From: JBDKGH01 sp039798265
Lineage (GTDB): Bacteria; Bacteroidota; Bacteroidia; Flavobacteriales_D; Sanyastnellaceae
Length of the DNA stretch: 64,000 nt
NCBI GenBank assembly: GCA_039798265.1
Contig: JBDKGH010000057.1
Span: forward strand, 1-64,000
Direction of reading: 5' to 3'
The notes under the pieces are model-generated. The model did not search any database and was not told the origin of the DNA. It saw only the letters and a program-made list of their open reading frames with translations. The position numbers and the translations under genes are program-made. Shown piece by piece: positions 51,655-60,085 of this stretch (the stretch's first letter is position 1; each line of letters opens with the position of its first letter).

Positions 51655-51840
51655 AACATTCCTGAATTTGGAATTCGATTCCACTGAAAGGAGAGTTGTG
51701 TGTTCCGATTTAAACACCTTACGTCCGAAAGGGAGTTCTATTCTGCCCGTTATACGGCGTATTGGGTCATTAGAGGCCTTAAAATGGCTCTTCGTGGTAC
51801 AATTGTGGAAGAACGTTCCATAACTAATTATACACGTCCT

Positions 51841-52167
51841 ATGATCCTCGTTACGCTTTTTCAAATTTTATCGTGGGCATCAATGCCATTTTATACTGAT
51901 AAGGATGCTCGATCTTATTCTTTATGCCCTCATCAAATAGAGGTAAAAATCGCTGGGGATAGTTCGGTGGTAAAGGGCAAGTGCGATGCTCCAGAGGGAA
52001 CAACCATTTTGTTATATGTAAATGGGGTATTGAGCAACTCTACCGTTTTATATCATGGATCATTCGAGTTCAGTCCATCAGGGGTAACCCTTTTTGCAGA
52101 TGATCAAATATGTGTGAGCGCTCAAACGATCGGTAAACTAGAATCAGAAAAGAAGTGTCAAGAGTAG
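51841..52167 (+). CDS. small secreted beta-domain protein, unknown function
   Basis: 108 aa from the ATG at 51841 (MILVTLFQILSWASMPFYTD, a weak signal peptide). A longer frame reaches back to 51700, but its first 47 residues look non-coding. The mature part has four Cys (SLCPHQ, GKCDAP, QICVSA, KKCQE) and Ig-like strands (TTILLYVNGVLSNSTVLYHGSFEFSPSG), similar to short Ig-type domains in secreted Bacteroidota proteins. Function unknown. Confidence 0.5.
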   Translation: MILVTLFQILSWASMPFYTDKDARSYSLCPHQIEVKIAGDSSVVKGKCDAPEGTTILLYVNGVLSNSTVLYHGSFEFSPSGVTLFADDQICVSAQTIGKLESEKKCQE

Positions 52168-52187
52168 TCATTGATACGGTTAAGCAA

Positions 52188-52219
52188 TAAAAAAAGCCCA
52201 CATTACTGTGGGCTTTTTT
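52188..52219. terminator. bidirectional intrinsic terminator
   Basis: Perfect 12-13 bp stem AAAAAGCCCACA / TGTGGGCTTTTT with a TTAC loop. It serves the small secreted protein gene (plus) and dnaA (minus). Confidence 0.9.
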
Positions 52220-52239
52220 CATGTAGAGATTAATTAAGC

Positions 52240-53670
52240 TTAAGCAATGCTTAATTTCTTTTCAAGATCTTCTAAGTATTTGCGGAAATGCTTGTCTGTT
52301 TCTTGTAAGTTGTTTACTGTGCGGCAAGCGTGCAATACGGTTGCGTGGTCTTTACCACCACAGTGAGCTCCGATGCTAGCAAGGCTGCTCTTCGTCATCT
52401 TCTTCGCAAAGTACATGGCGATCTGACGAGCTTGAACAATCTCACGTTTGCGGGTTTTGCTCTTCAACAATTCGATAGGCAAATCAAAGTAATCACATAC
52501 TACTTTTTGGATGTAGTCGATGCTTACTTCACGAGCAGTGTTCTTCACAAACTTGTCGATCATCTGCTTAGCCAAGTCAAGGGTGATCGCTTTTTTGTTC
52601 AATGAAGATTGAGCAATCAAGCTAATCAAAGCACCTTCTAGTTCACGCACGTTGGTAGTGATCGAGTAGGCGAGGTATTCTACTACTTCGTCTGGAAGAT
52701 CGATACCATCGGCATACATTTTCTTTTTCAAGATAGCGATGCGCGTTTCGAGTGATGGCACTTGAAGGTCTGCGCTTAATCCCCACTTGAAACGAGACAA
52801 CAAACGTTGCTCCATGCCTTGCATTTCAACTGGTGGTTTATCGCTAGTCAAAATGATTTGCTTACCAGTTTGGTGAAGGTGGTTGAAAATGTGGAAGAAT
52901 ACATCTTGCGTTTTCTCTTTACCACTGAAGAACTGAACATCATCGATGATCAATACGTCCATCATTTGGTAGAAATGAGAAAAGTCGTTCACTGTATTGT
53001 TACGCACTGCATCAATGAATTGATGAGTGAATTTTTCTGAGCTTACGTAAAGTACTGTTTTCTCTGGGTACTTGTTTTTGATCTCGATACCAATAGCGTG
53101 AGCCAAATGCGTTTTTCCGAGACCAACACCGCCATAAATCAATAGCGGGTTAAAGGCTGTACCGCCTGGTTTGTTTGCTACAGCAAATCCTGCGCTGCGC
53201 GCAAGACGGTTGCAATCCCCTTCGATGAAGTTGTCAAATGAATAGTTAGGATTGAGATTCGAATCCACATTCAATTTGCGAAGACCTGGAATGATGAAAG
53301 GATTTTTGATTGGTGACTCACCCAAATCCAAAGGCATACTTACCGGAGCATTTTTTACCGCCTTGCGGTTGCTAGTAGGAACCTTAATAGTGTATGGATT
53401 TGAGTTGTTCATGTTGTTCTCCATGATAATGGAGTACTCCAAACGACCTTCAGCACCTAATTCTTTGCGAATAATTTTCTTTAGGATGGAAACGTAGTGC
53501 TCTTCTAACCATTCGTAAAAGAACTGTGATGGAACCTGAATGGTCAACACATTCTCTTCGAGCTTCACCGGCTTAATGGGTTCAAACCAGGTTTTATAAC
53601 CTTGAGGACTCACATTGTCCTTTATCACTTCAAGGCAATTTTGCCAAACCTGATTGTAATCCTTCTTCAT
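52240..53670 (-). CDS. dnaA: chromosomal replication initiator DnaA
   Basis: 476 aa. Domain I about 1-85, a linker, AAA+ domain about 140-350 with Walker A YGGVGLGKTHLAHAIG, Walker B LIIDDVQFFSGKEKTQ and sensor motifs, and domain IV with the DNA-binding signature CGGKDHATVLHACRTV. It unwinds the origin and regulates its own gene. The 345-bp upstream spacer contains a 10-bp inverted repeat made of TTATCAAC, close to the DnaA box TTATCCACA. Confidence 0.98.
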   Translation of the reverse strand: MKKDYNQVWQNCLEVIKDNVSPQGYKTWFEPIKPVKLEENVLTIQVPSQFFYEWLEEHYVSILKKIIRKELGAEGRLEYSIIMENNMNNSNPYTIKVPTSNRKAVKNAPVSMPLDLGESPIKNPFIIPGLRKLNVDSNLNPNYSFDNFIEGDCNRLARSAGFAVANKPGGTAFNPLLIYGGVGLGKTHLAHAIGIEIKNKYPEKTVLYVSSEKFTHQFIDAVRNNTVNDFSHFYQMMDVLIIDDVQFFSGKEKTQDVFFHIFNHLHQTGKQIILTSDKPPVEMQGMEQRLLSRFKWGLSADLQVPSLETRIAILKKKMYADGIDLPDEVVEYLAYSITTNVRELEGALISLIAQSSLNKKAITLDLAKQMIDKFVKNTAREVSIDYIQKVVCDYFDLPIELLKSKTRKREIVQARQIAMYFAKKMTKSSLASIGAHCGGKDHATVLHACRTVNNLQETDKHFRKYLEDLEKKLSIA

Positions 53671-54015
53671 GCTTAGGTAAGTATGGTTAAGTGGTTATAG
53701 TAGTAGTTATGCTTTCGAACGAATGGCGAATATATTCACTGTTTTCATTCGGATCGCAAATGAAGGTAGAAAAAAGTGAAAAAAAAAAGCATTCAGGTCT
53801 TGACTTCGTAAAAAATTTGACTTCTAAAAATCTTTTTCAAAAGCCTTGACTGGTGCGCTTTTCTGACAGTGTGTTAGCATTACACGAAGTGAATGATACT
53901 AATCTACCTATTTTCACCTTTTTAGCTATTTTCTGTATTTAGTTGATAAGTCGTAATCACAACTTATCAACCTGTTTTTTCTCCCGCTTATGTTAGCACC
54001 AAAATATAGGTAGTC
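53671..54015. other. 345-bp spacer upstream of dnaA, possible regulatory/origin region
   Basis: AT-rich, no gene. It contains the -7-like minus-strand octamer TATATTCG (53727-53734) toward dnaA, homopolymer A/T runs, and the inverted repeat at 53942-53971. Nothing else is recognised. dnaA and thioesterase are divergent across it. Confidence 0.5.
53942..53971. promoter_or_regulatory. inverted repeat of DnaA-box-like octamers
   Basis: GTTGATAAGT (53942-53951) and ACTTATCAAC (53962-53971) are perfect 10-bp arms with a 10-bp spacer. Each arm contains TTATCAAC, two changes from the DnaA box TTATCCACA over nine bases. It could bind DnaA (autoregulation or origin) or another dimeric regulator. Confidence 0.45.
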
Positions 54016-54417
54016 ATGTTCACAAGTGAAATTTTCGTGCGTGTAAGGTACAGCGAAACCGATAAAATGGGATATGTTTATTACGGAAATTATGCGGCCT
54101 ACTTTGAAGTAGCTCGTGTCGAAACCCTACGCCAACTGGGCGTTTCCTATCGTCAACTCGAAGATGAAGGGGTGTTGTTGCCCGTACTTGATTATGCCAT
54201 TAAGTATTTCAAACCTGCGCATTATGACGATGAGTTAAGAATCGAAACAGTGATCACCGAGCTGCCTTCTGCGCGTATTCATTTCACCTATCGCACCTTT
54301 CGTGGACAAGATGAACTCAATAGTGCATCTACTACTTTAGTTTTTGTAGATAAAGCCACAGGCCGCCCTGCGCGTTGTCCTCAGCATATTTTAAATGCAT
54401 TGGCTGCATACTACTAA
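54016..54417 (+). CDS. acyl-CoA thioesterase, YbgC/4HBT hotdog family
   Basis: 133 aa, one hotdog domain. VRYSETDKMGYVYYGNYAAYFEVARVE contains the catalytic Asp (ETDKMG) of 4-hydroxybenzoyl-CoA thioesterase/YbgC enzymes. YbgC-type proteins hydrolyse short or hydroxylated acyl-CoAs. Its position beside dnaA is a recurring Bacteroidota arrangement. The stop shares CTAA with the convergent DUF2807 gene. Confidence 0.9.
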   Translation: MFTSEIFVRVRYSETDKMGYVYYGNYAAYFEVARVETLRQLGVSYRQLEDEGVLLPVLDYAIKYFKPAHYDDELRIETVITELPSARIHFTYRTFRGQDELNSASTTLVFVDKATGRPARCPQHILNALAAYY

Positions 54418-55166
54418 TCGAATTCAATTACCCTACCGCTGCCTTCTATACTCTTATTGATGCTATACGTACCTGTTTTCCGGTAAATATTGCCTCGCGA
54501 AGCGATGTAGGCAAAGAGGTATTGTGTTGGATATACTTTCACATCATTGATCGATGAGTTGTTCACCAGCACGGCATTGGAACGCAGTTGTCCCAAATCC
54601 ATATATCCTATTCCTTGGGCAAAAATTTCTGTATGCAGCGATTGACCTTTTAAGGTAATGTCCACCGGACCTGTGTGCGTGATCAGTTTTACGGTGTCGC
54701 ATTGAAGTACACCTGAAATGAGACCTGCCGAATGGTGGTTTTCGATTTGAAAGTGCTCACAAGAAAGGGTGTCAATCAGCGTTACGTCGCCTTGTCCGCG
54801 ATTAATGAGCGATGGAAAATCAGGAGAGTATATGCGCAAAGTGATCAAGCGATTGAAAGAGCGAACCACATTGCAAGTGTTTTTGTTTTCAATGTAAAGT
54901 CGACCTTCTTCTACTTCGGTACTGATTTTCGGTAATATGTTTTTCGGTCCTGTGATTTCTATTTTTTGTTCTGGCGCACTGACTAGTTCAATTTGTAAAT
55001 AATCGCGCCATTCAATGCTTTCAAAGGCTTCGAGTGTGCGAGTAATGGTAATGTCATCTCCAGCTTTTTTAAAGCAATCAGGTGCTTGTTCTTTATTGCA
55101 TGCGCAAAAAAGAACCAGCAGCATCGCGGCAATGAAAAGTCGATGTTGAATTATTTTCTGGGCCAT
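54414..55166 (-). CDS. DUF2807 (GIN-domain) lipoprotein
   Basis: 250 aa. Lipoprotein signal with Cys23 (VLFCAC), then a right-handed beta-helix-like DUF2807 domain of repeated short strands (FESIEWRDYLQIELVSAPEQKIEITGP, INRGQGDVTLIDTLSC, LLSGVLQ-type turns). Called putative auto-transporter adhesin head domain; function unproven. The start overlaps the PagL-like gene by 16 bp, so they form an operon. Confidence 0.85.
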   Translation of the reverse strand: MAQKIIQHRLFIAAMLLVLFCACNKEQAPDCFKKAGDDITITRTLEAFESIEWRDYLQIELVSAPEQKIEITGPKNILPKISTEVEEGRLYIENKNTCNVVRSFNRLITLRIYSPDFPSLINRGQGDVTLIDTLSCEHFQIENHHSAGLISGVLQCDTVKLITHTGPVDITLKGQSLHTEIFAQGIGYMDLGQLRSNAVLVNNSSINDVKVYPTQYLFAYIASRGNIYRKTGTYSINKSIEGSGRVIEFD

Positions 55167-56260
55167 GTGTATCCTATTCCTAATTCACCATAGTCTGCTT
55201 TCGCAAAATGAGTTTTTAAATTCAATGATGCGTACCAACGATCACTCACGTAATAACGAAGGCCTACACGTTGGTAAAAAAGACCATAGTCGGTCCACAA
55301 ACTGTAGGCATATACGCCTTGCTGAATCTTTAATTGCACCTTTCCAAAATGCAAAGTATAGGAGAGAAGCGCACCGAGTTGGGATGCTTGCCATACTGTA
55401 TTGTTGTAACTCTCTTTTTTTGCTAAAAGTATTTTGAGCGAACTGTTATGAAAAACGTCTGCTCCGAATCCAATGGAACTTTTTGCTGTTATTCTTTTTT
55501 CCAAAACATAGGTGAGCGATCCGGTAAGGAACTTACGCCCCAATAATGGCGGCACTTCTTTCGCACCCATGGCAAAAGCGAAGGAAGAGGACCATTTTTT
55601 ATCGCGAAAGGTTTGGGCTGCATGATGAATGCTAAGTTCTCGTTCATTCATTCTACGCACTGCTTTGGAGGGCTGAAAGCGAAGCGTTGTCGAAAAAGTA
55701 TTGGTGCCTAAATTGGGCAACTGAAAAGCTCCGTTGGATAAGTGTGTGAGTCGAAATCCGAAATAGATGCCTTTCAAGGTATGTACTTCATAATGCAAGG
55801 TGAGCGCTGCATTCAATCGTGAACCCAAGGCTATGGCTTGTCTGTTTTCTTCGAAGTCCCATTTTTTGGTTGCATAGCCCATACCAAGTCCTAAATTCAA
55901 AAAGTGATGATAATGCTGAGGGTAGGACTCTTGTTTATTTAATCCTAAGGAAATGATATAGGACAGCGCCAATTGTTTACCCAATTGCGTTGGGTTGCCT
56001 GTTTCGGAATAGTAAAACTCAGCACCATGGGTCGGAAGACCGTAGTACGAATGCCAATTTTCAGCGCCTGAAACTTGCTTCATCAAACGCACATATCCAC
56101 CATAAGAATGTCCTCTGATTAAATGACTCATGGCTGGTGCATGCGGAATAATGTATCCGAAATGCGCACCGGCTGATACAAAAGTGGAAGTGCTATCCTG
56201 TGCTTTCAGTTGAAAGCTACAGAAGATCGAAAGGGTTATGAGCAAGCATCTCATGCCCAT
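55151..56260 (-). CDS. PagL-like acyloxyacyl hydrolase (lipid A 3-O-deacylase family)
   Basis: 369 aa, signal peptide (RCLLITLSIFCSFQLKAQ), then outer-membrane beta-barrel strands. The central RLTHLSNGAFQLPN matches the PagL active-site motif with His and Ser (HxSN). It is about twice the size of classical PagL (~170 aa), with extra barrel-like strands after the motif (GADVFHNSSLKILLAKK..). It likely removes an acyl chain from lipid A. Two Met starts (56260, 56254) are possible. It overlaps the glycosyltransferase gene by 10 bp. Confidence 0.85.
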   Translation of the reverse strand: MGMRCLLITLSIFCSFQLKAQDSTSTFVSAGAHFGYIIPHAPAMSHLIRGHSYGGYVRLMKQVSGAENWHSYYGLPTHGAEFYYSETGNPTQLGKQLALSYIISLGLNKQESYPQHYHHFLNLGLGMGYATKKWDFEENRQAIALGSRLNAALTLHYEVHTLKGIYFGFRLTHLSNGAFQLPNLGTNTFSTTLRFQPSKAVRRMNERELSIHHAAQTFRDKKWSSSFAFAMGAKEVPPLLGRKFLTGSLTYVLEKRITAKSSIGFGADVFHNSSLKILLAKKESYNNTVWQASQLGALLSYTLHFGKVQLKIQQGVYAYSLWTDYGLFYQRVGLRYYVSDRWYASLNLKTHFAKADYGELGIGYTWPRK

Positions 56261-57363
56261 TGATTCAAAATAGCGAGCATTTTTTTGATACTCGCTTGTT
56301 TGGAATATTGTTCGTGAAAACGATGAAGTGCTTTTTCCTTCAAGCCGGCTCGCAAAGCGGGTTGATCTGCTAGTAGAATAATTTTCTCTACTAATTCATC
56401 CACGTGTTGTGGAGTATAAAGCAAACCACAGTTACCTTGATCAAGCAGCTCGGGCGTGCCGCTGGTATTGGTGCCAATTACGGGCACACCATATCCCATC
56501 GATTCTATCGTCACCGTACCAAAGGTTTCCCCTAAGCTGGTCATCAAAAAGAGATCAAACAAACCAAATTCATTGGCAATATTCGAACTGAAGGGCAGAA
56601 AGTGAACACGCTCTTGTAAGTCGAAATGATTCACCTTTCGTTTTAATTCGCTCTCATAAGCATGACCTTCATGCAAGGTGCTTTCACCGATGATCACTAG
56701 GTGCAAATGAGGATAACGCGAACGAAGAAGTTGAAGAGCATGGATGGCGGTCATTTGATCCTTTTTTGGATCTAATCGGCCAATGATGCCCATCACCAAA
56801 GCATCGGCAGGAATGTTATAGTCGCTTCGTTTTTTTGGACTGGTGGCTTGTGCTAGTTCTACTCCCAAGGGCACCACATGAATTTTGTGTTTATTCATGT
56901 GAGTGAGTTTTCCTACTTGTTGTGCGAGATAGGGGAGAGTGGCCACCCAAGCATCACAACTTTTGTATTGTAAAAAATGGATAGGACCTTTCTTGGAGCC
57001 ATTGAGCTGCATGGCTTGTTGATAGATCAACTTAAACTTTTGTTTTGAAAAACGCTTGGCCCAAGAAAGTAAATCGAAGTCGAAATTATCACGAAACCAA
57101 ATGACATCTATGGCTAGTTGATCAAAGAGGTGAGCGCGATTTTGAGCTGATTTAAAGTCGAAATATTTTTTGTGCTTTTGGATGATCACCACAGGCAATT
57201 CGAGCCGAATGGCCTCTTGATGCATCCGAGAGAGATCGATCACAAAAACGGTTACTTTTTTTCCCGCTTGTTCCATCCATTTGGCGTAGCGGAGGGTATT
57301 CATTTCCAATCCACCCCAACTGGTGCTGCTGCAATAAAATCCTATGTGTTGTTTTTGGGGCAA
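56251..57363 (-). CDS. GT4-family glycosyltransferase
   Basis: 370 aa from a TTG start at 57363 (the next Met is internal to the first strand-loop, IGFYCSSTSWGGLEMN). GT-B fold: N-terminal GG-loop, then the C-terminal nucleotide-sugar site IGRLDPKKDQMTAIHALQLL and ESMGYGVPVIGTNTSGTPELL (EX7E). Retaining transfer of a sugar to lipid or glycan at the cytoplasmic membrane is expected. Being in one operon with a lipid A deacylase suggests envelope modification. Confidence 0.88.
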   Translation of the reverse strand: MPQKQHIGFYCSSTSWGGLEMNTLRYAKWMEQAGKKVTVFVIDLSRMHQEAIRLELPVVIIQKHKKYFDFKSAQNRAHLFDQLAIDVIWFRDNFDFDLLSWAKRFSKQKFKLIYQQAMQLNGSKKGPIHFLQYKSCDAWVATLPYLAQQVGKLTHMNKHKIHVVPLGVELAQATSPKKRSDYNIPADALVMGIIGRLDPKKDQMTAIHALQLLRSRYPHLHLVIIGESTLHEGHAYESELKRKVNHFDLQERVHFLPFSSNIANEFGLFDLFLMTSLGETFGTVTIESMGYGVPVIGTNTSGTPELLDQGNCGLLYTPQHVDELVEKIILLADQPALRAGLKEKALHRFHEQYSKQASIKKMLAILNQWA

Positions 57364-57413
57364 AGCACGCTGCTATTTGAAGGATGAAATTGCTCGAACA
57401 CTATTGAAAGAAA

Positions 57414-57740
57414 TTAATCTTCGTAAACATCTAGGAGCATAAGCGCTTCGGAAATTTCTCCGAGCGTTTTCATGTCATTTTGTTTTTTGGCAACACTTCT
57501 GCCTTGCTTGTAAATATCGATGGCTTCTTCCACTTTACCGCGTTCTTCAAGCAGTTTTCCGAGCTGGTAATAACTGGCTAAATAATCGGGATCGTTTTTG
57601 ATAATGCCTTTGATGGTTTTTATGGCTGTTACAATGTCACCGTTTTTATGGTGTTCGAGGGCAGCAGCATAATGCAAGAAACTATCCTTCGGATTTGTTT
57701 CGAGCATGGTTTCAATCATTTTAAGGCGATCGTTAGACAT
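57414..57740 (-). CDS. tetratricopeptide repeat protein
   Basis: 108 aa, two or three TPR units (SFLHYAAALEHHKNGDIVTAIKTIKGIIKNDPDY, ASYYQLGKLLEERGKVEEAIDIYKQGRSVAKKQND). No signal peptide, so a cytoplasmic scaffold. It begins 20 bp after a consensus -7 element and is the first gene upstream of the glycosyltransferase operon, 50 bp away. Confidence 0.85.
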   Translation of the reverse strand: MSNDRLKMIETMLETNPKDSFLHYAAALEHHKNGDIVTAIKTIKGIIKNDPDYLASYYQLGKLLEERGKVEEAIDIYKQGRSVAKKQNDMKTLGEISEALMLLDVYED

Positions 57741-57760
57741 AAGAAGTGTTTAGGGCTTTA

Positions 57761-57768
57761 CAAAAGTA
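57761..57768 (-). promoter_or_regulatory. -7 element of the TPR gene
   Basis: Minus-strand TACTTTTG, exact TAnnTTTG, 20 bp before the ATG. Confidence 0.5.
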
Positions 57769-57846
57769 TTCCTAATCAAGTCTTAAAAACGAAAAAGATA
57801 TTGGACGAAAAACGCCCATTTATCAACACGAATCCGAAAAAAGGTC

Positions 57847-58656
57847 TTACGCTTTTGGCTTGTAATATTTCAATGCTTGTGGCATGAATTCTTTCAAGGT
57901 CGTGATGCGCGTTTCATCGGAAGGGTGAGTGCTCAAAAGCTCTGGCGGAGCAGCGCCTCCATTTTGCGACATACGTTGCCAAAATCCAATAGCAGATTGA
58001 GGATCATAACCAGCCATAGCCATGAATACGAGACCTAATTTGTCGGCTTCTGTTTCGTGATTGCGGCTGTAGGAAAGCATACCTAAGGTACTACCAATTC
58101 CATAAGACTGTAAGAAGATGTCGCGCGCAAGTTGAGGTTTTTCTGTAAGCACTGTACCCAACACAGCACCACCAGCGTTGATCATTAATCCTTGACTCAT
58201 ACGCTCATTTCCATGACGCGCAATGGCGTGTGCAATTTCATGACCCATCACCACCGCTAAACTCGCTTCATCTTGTGTTACTGGAAGAATGCCAGTATAT
58301 ACAACCACTTTACCACCGGGCATACACCATGCATTGATGGTGCTATCATTGGCCACCACATTAAATTCCCACTCAAAGCCTGCAAATCGTTTTTCTTGTT
58401 TGTTGTCAATCAAATATTTTTCTACTGCAGCTTTGATATTGTTTCCAATACGCTGCACCATTTGCACACGAGGATCAGAAGCGGGAAGAGGGGGATTTTC
58501 TGCTAAAAACTTTCCATATTCCGTTAAGCTCATATTGATCATTTCCGCTTCGGCAATCAAGTTGACTTGACGGCGACCGGTGATAGGTACACGGGTACAC
58601 GAAATGAGATAAGCTACTCCAAGAAGAATAGAAAGAACGAGGGTTGTTTTTTTCAT
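57847..58656 (-). CDS. M48-family metallopeptidase, lipoprotein
   Basis: 269 aa. Lipoprotein signal with Cys20 (YLISC), M48 peptidase domain (about 60-260) with zinc motif VVMGHEIAHAIARHGNERM and the third ligand Glu in NHETEADKLGLVFMAMAGYDP. It resembles BepA/LoiP-like periplasmic proteases that process outer-membrane proteins. No TPR part is attached. It is separated from the ClpS gene by 46 bp. Confidence 0.92.
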   Translation of the reverse strand: MKKTTLVLSILLGVAYLISCTRVPITGRRQVNLIAEAEMINMSLTEYGKFLAENPPLPASDPRVQMVQRIGNNIKAAVEKYLIDNKQEKRFAGFEWEFNVVANDSTINAWCMPGGKVVVYTGILPVTQDEASLAVVMGHEIAHAIARHGNERMSQGLMINAGGAVLGTVLTEKPQLARDIFLQSYGIGSTLGMLSYSRNHETEADKLGLVFMAMAGYDPQSAIGFWQRMSQNGGAAPPELLSTHPSDETRITTLKEFMPQALKYYKPKA

Positions 58657-58702
58657 AGTAAATTAAAGTGCGATGAGTAAAGAGAGAGCTTATCCGTGAC
58701 GA

Positions 58703-58990
58703 TTATTGAGCTTGAATTTCCGCGGTAAGACCTCTATCAAGAAGAGCGGTGCAAATAGGTTCGAGCTTGCTATACTCACCATTTTTTACGTCACATTTTC
58801 CGTTGTAATGAACAATCAACGTGCATTGTTCGGCTTGAAGAGGATCGTGACCGCATAGCTGTATGAGCGAGTCGATCACAAAATCAAAAGTGTTGACTTC
58901 ATCGTTGAAGAGAATGATACGATGTGAAGTTTCAACCGCTACTTCTTCTAATACGAGTTCTTCTGTCTGAGTTGAAAATTGCATGGTCAT
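58703..58990 (-). CDS. clpS: ATP-dependent Clp protease adaptor ClpS
   Basis: 95 aa from the ATG at 58990 (alternatives 58984 and 59005 change only the disordered N-terminus). ILFNDEVNTFDFVIDSLIQLCGHDPLQAEQCTLIVHYNGK is the ClpS core with the N-degron pocket residues and DE/NTF motif. It brings N-end-rule substrates to ClpAP. It is divergently arranged with the LytTR regulator gene. Confidence 0.94.
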   Translation of the reverse strand: MTMQFSTQTEELVLEEVAVETSHRIILFNDEVNTFDFVIDSLIQLCGHDPLQAEQCTLIVHYNGKCDVKNGEYSKLEPICTALLDRGLTAEIQAQ

Positions 58991-59002
58991 ATACTTGTTT
59001 TG

Positions 59003-59035
59003 CAAATTTACTTTATAAAAGACAGAAAACCAAAA
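59003..59035 (-). promoter_or_regulatory. promoter of clpS
   Basis: Minus-strand TAAATTTG (59003-59010), exact TAnnTTTG, with TTTTG (complement of 59031-59035) 20 bp upstream as the -33 element. The -7 element ends 13 bp before the ATG at 58990. Confidence 0.6.
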
Positions 59036-59114
59036 TGGTATAAAGTTAACTTATTCGGTATAAGACGCATCTTGAAGGGTTTGGATGGCTTTAGGGTTAA
59101 GGTGGGCCTGATTG

Positions 59115-59122
59115 TATCTTTG
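59115..59122 (+). promoter_or_regulatory. -7 element of the LytTR regulator gene
   Basis: TATCTTTG, exact TAnnTTTG, 24 bp before the ATG at 59147. Confidence 0.5.
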
Positions 59123-59146
59123 CTATATCTAACAAAATACTTCGAA

Positions 59147-59872
59147 ATGTCGAATACACGCGTTTTAGTGATTGAGGATGATGCTGTTATCCGCACCAAT
59201 TTAGAAATTATTCTAGTAGAATTGGGCCTGGAAATAGCGGGAATGGTAGATAATGCGATGGACGCTTTGGTGGCCTATACCGTCAAAAAGCCACACATCG
59301 TTTTGTGCGATGTGACTTTAAATGGTCCTGTCGATGGCATCACTTGCGTGAAAAAGCTAAACGAAATCAAGAAGTGCCCGGTTATTTTCTTAACCGCACA
59401 TACCGATGAGGCTGTTTTTAATAAAGCCCGAGCGGTAGCGCCAATGGCATTTATTTCCAAACCAATAGATCGCAAAGTGCTTGAGCGCACTGTTCTTTTG
59501 GCCATCGAAAGCAGTAAAGAAGATATCGTATTCACCACTTCTTCTGCTCCTGTAGAGGAATGTGTCTATACCCGAGTGGGCAATAAACTCAAAAAAATCA
59601 ACGTACGCGATATCGAATTCGTGGATGTTGACGGAAAATACTGCGCTCTTTCCGTAGGTCAGCGTAAAATTCACTGCAAAATTGCCTTGAAGGAGTTGTT
59701 GGAAAAACTCCCCAAACAGAAGTTCATCCAAATCAATCGGAACTCTGTGATCAACATGGATTATATAGAAGACATTGATATGACCAACTTGATGGTGAAA
59801 ATGCCATCCGGAGATATTTCGATCTCGAGAACTTACAAAGAACAATTGATCCAACGGATCAATATGATCTGA
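59147..59872 (+). CDS. LytTR-family response regulator
   Basis: 241 aa from the ATG at 59147 (MSNTRVLVIEDDAVIRTNL); an upstream extension of 56 residues spans the promoter and is rejected. Receiver domain 1-120 with the acidic EDD, phospho-acceptor Asp in VLCDVTLNG, Thr in FLTAHTD and Lys in ISKPID. LytTR DNA-binding domain about 140-241 (YTRVGNKLKKINVRDIEFVDVDGKY, FIQINRNSVINMDYI). No histidine kinase is adjacent. The next gene downstream is the giant repeat protein. Confidence 0.92.
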   Translation: MSNTRVLVIEDDAVIRTNLEIILVELGLEIAGMVDNAMDALVAYTVKKPHIVLCDVTLNGPVDGITCVKKLNEIKKCPVIFLTAHTDEAVFNKARAVAPMAFISKPIDRKVLERTVLLAIESSKEDIVFTTSSAPVEECVYTRVGNKLKKINVRDIEFVDVDGKYCALSVGQRKIHCKIALKELLEKLPKQKFIQINRNSVINMDYIEDIDMTNLMVKMPSGDISISRTYKEQLIQRINMI

Positions 59873-59890
59873 TCGACCTACTCCAAATGA

Positions 59891-59932
59891 AAGAGCCGCA
59901 GACTTGTAAAAGAGTCCTGCGGCTTTTTTTTT
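59891..59932 (+). terminator. intrinsic terminator after the LytTR gene
   Basis: Stem AGCCGCAGACT / AGTCCTGCGGCT with one bulged C, 8-nt loop and a nine-T run. Confidence 0.88.
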
Positions 59933-60042
59933 CAAGTCTATTCGTCTCCCGTTTTTTCCGTTTGGGCGAGCTTTTTTTCCAATAGAAAAAAAAGATCCAA
60001 AAGTTTGTAACCCTAGCGAATATTCTCAGTTGAAGGAGGTAT

Positions 60043-60058
60043 GTGAGACTATTCTCAC
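60043..60058 (+). promoter_or_regulatory. palindrome GTGAGA-CTAT-TCTCAC before the giant gene
   Basis: Perfect 6-bp inverted repeat, 27 bp upstream of the ATG at 60086. Half of it (TATTCTCA) is repeated at 60020-60027. It could be an operator, for instance for the LytTR regulator encoded just upstream, or an RNA hairpin. Confidence 0.4.
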
Positions 60059-60085
60059 TCGTTTTACCTAATCAAATCTGAGCAT

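Noticed and set aside
58979..59146. 56-residue N-terminal extension of the LytTR regulator
   Set aside because: It spans the clpS promoter and the regulator's own -7 element; the receiver domain begins at the ATG 59147.
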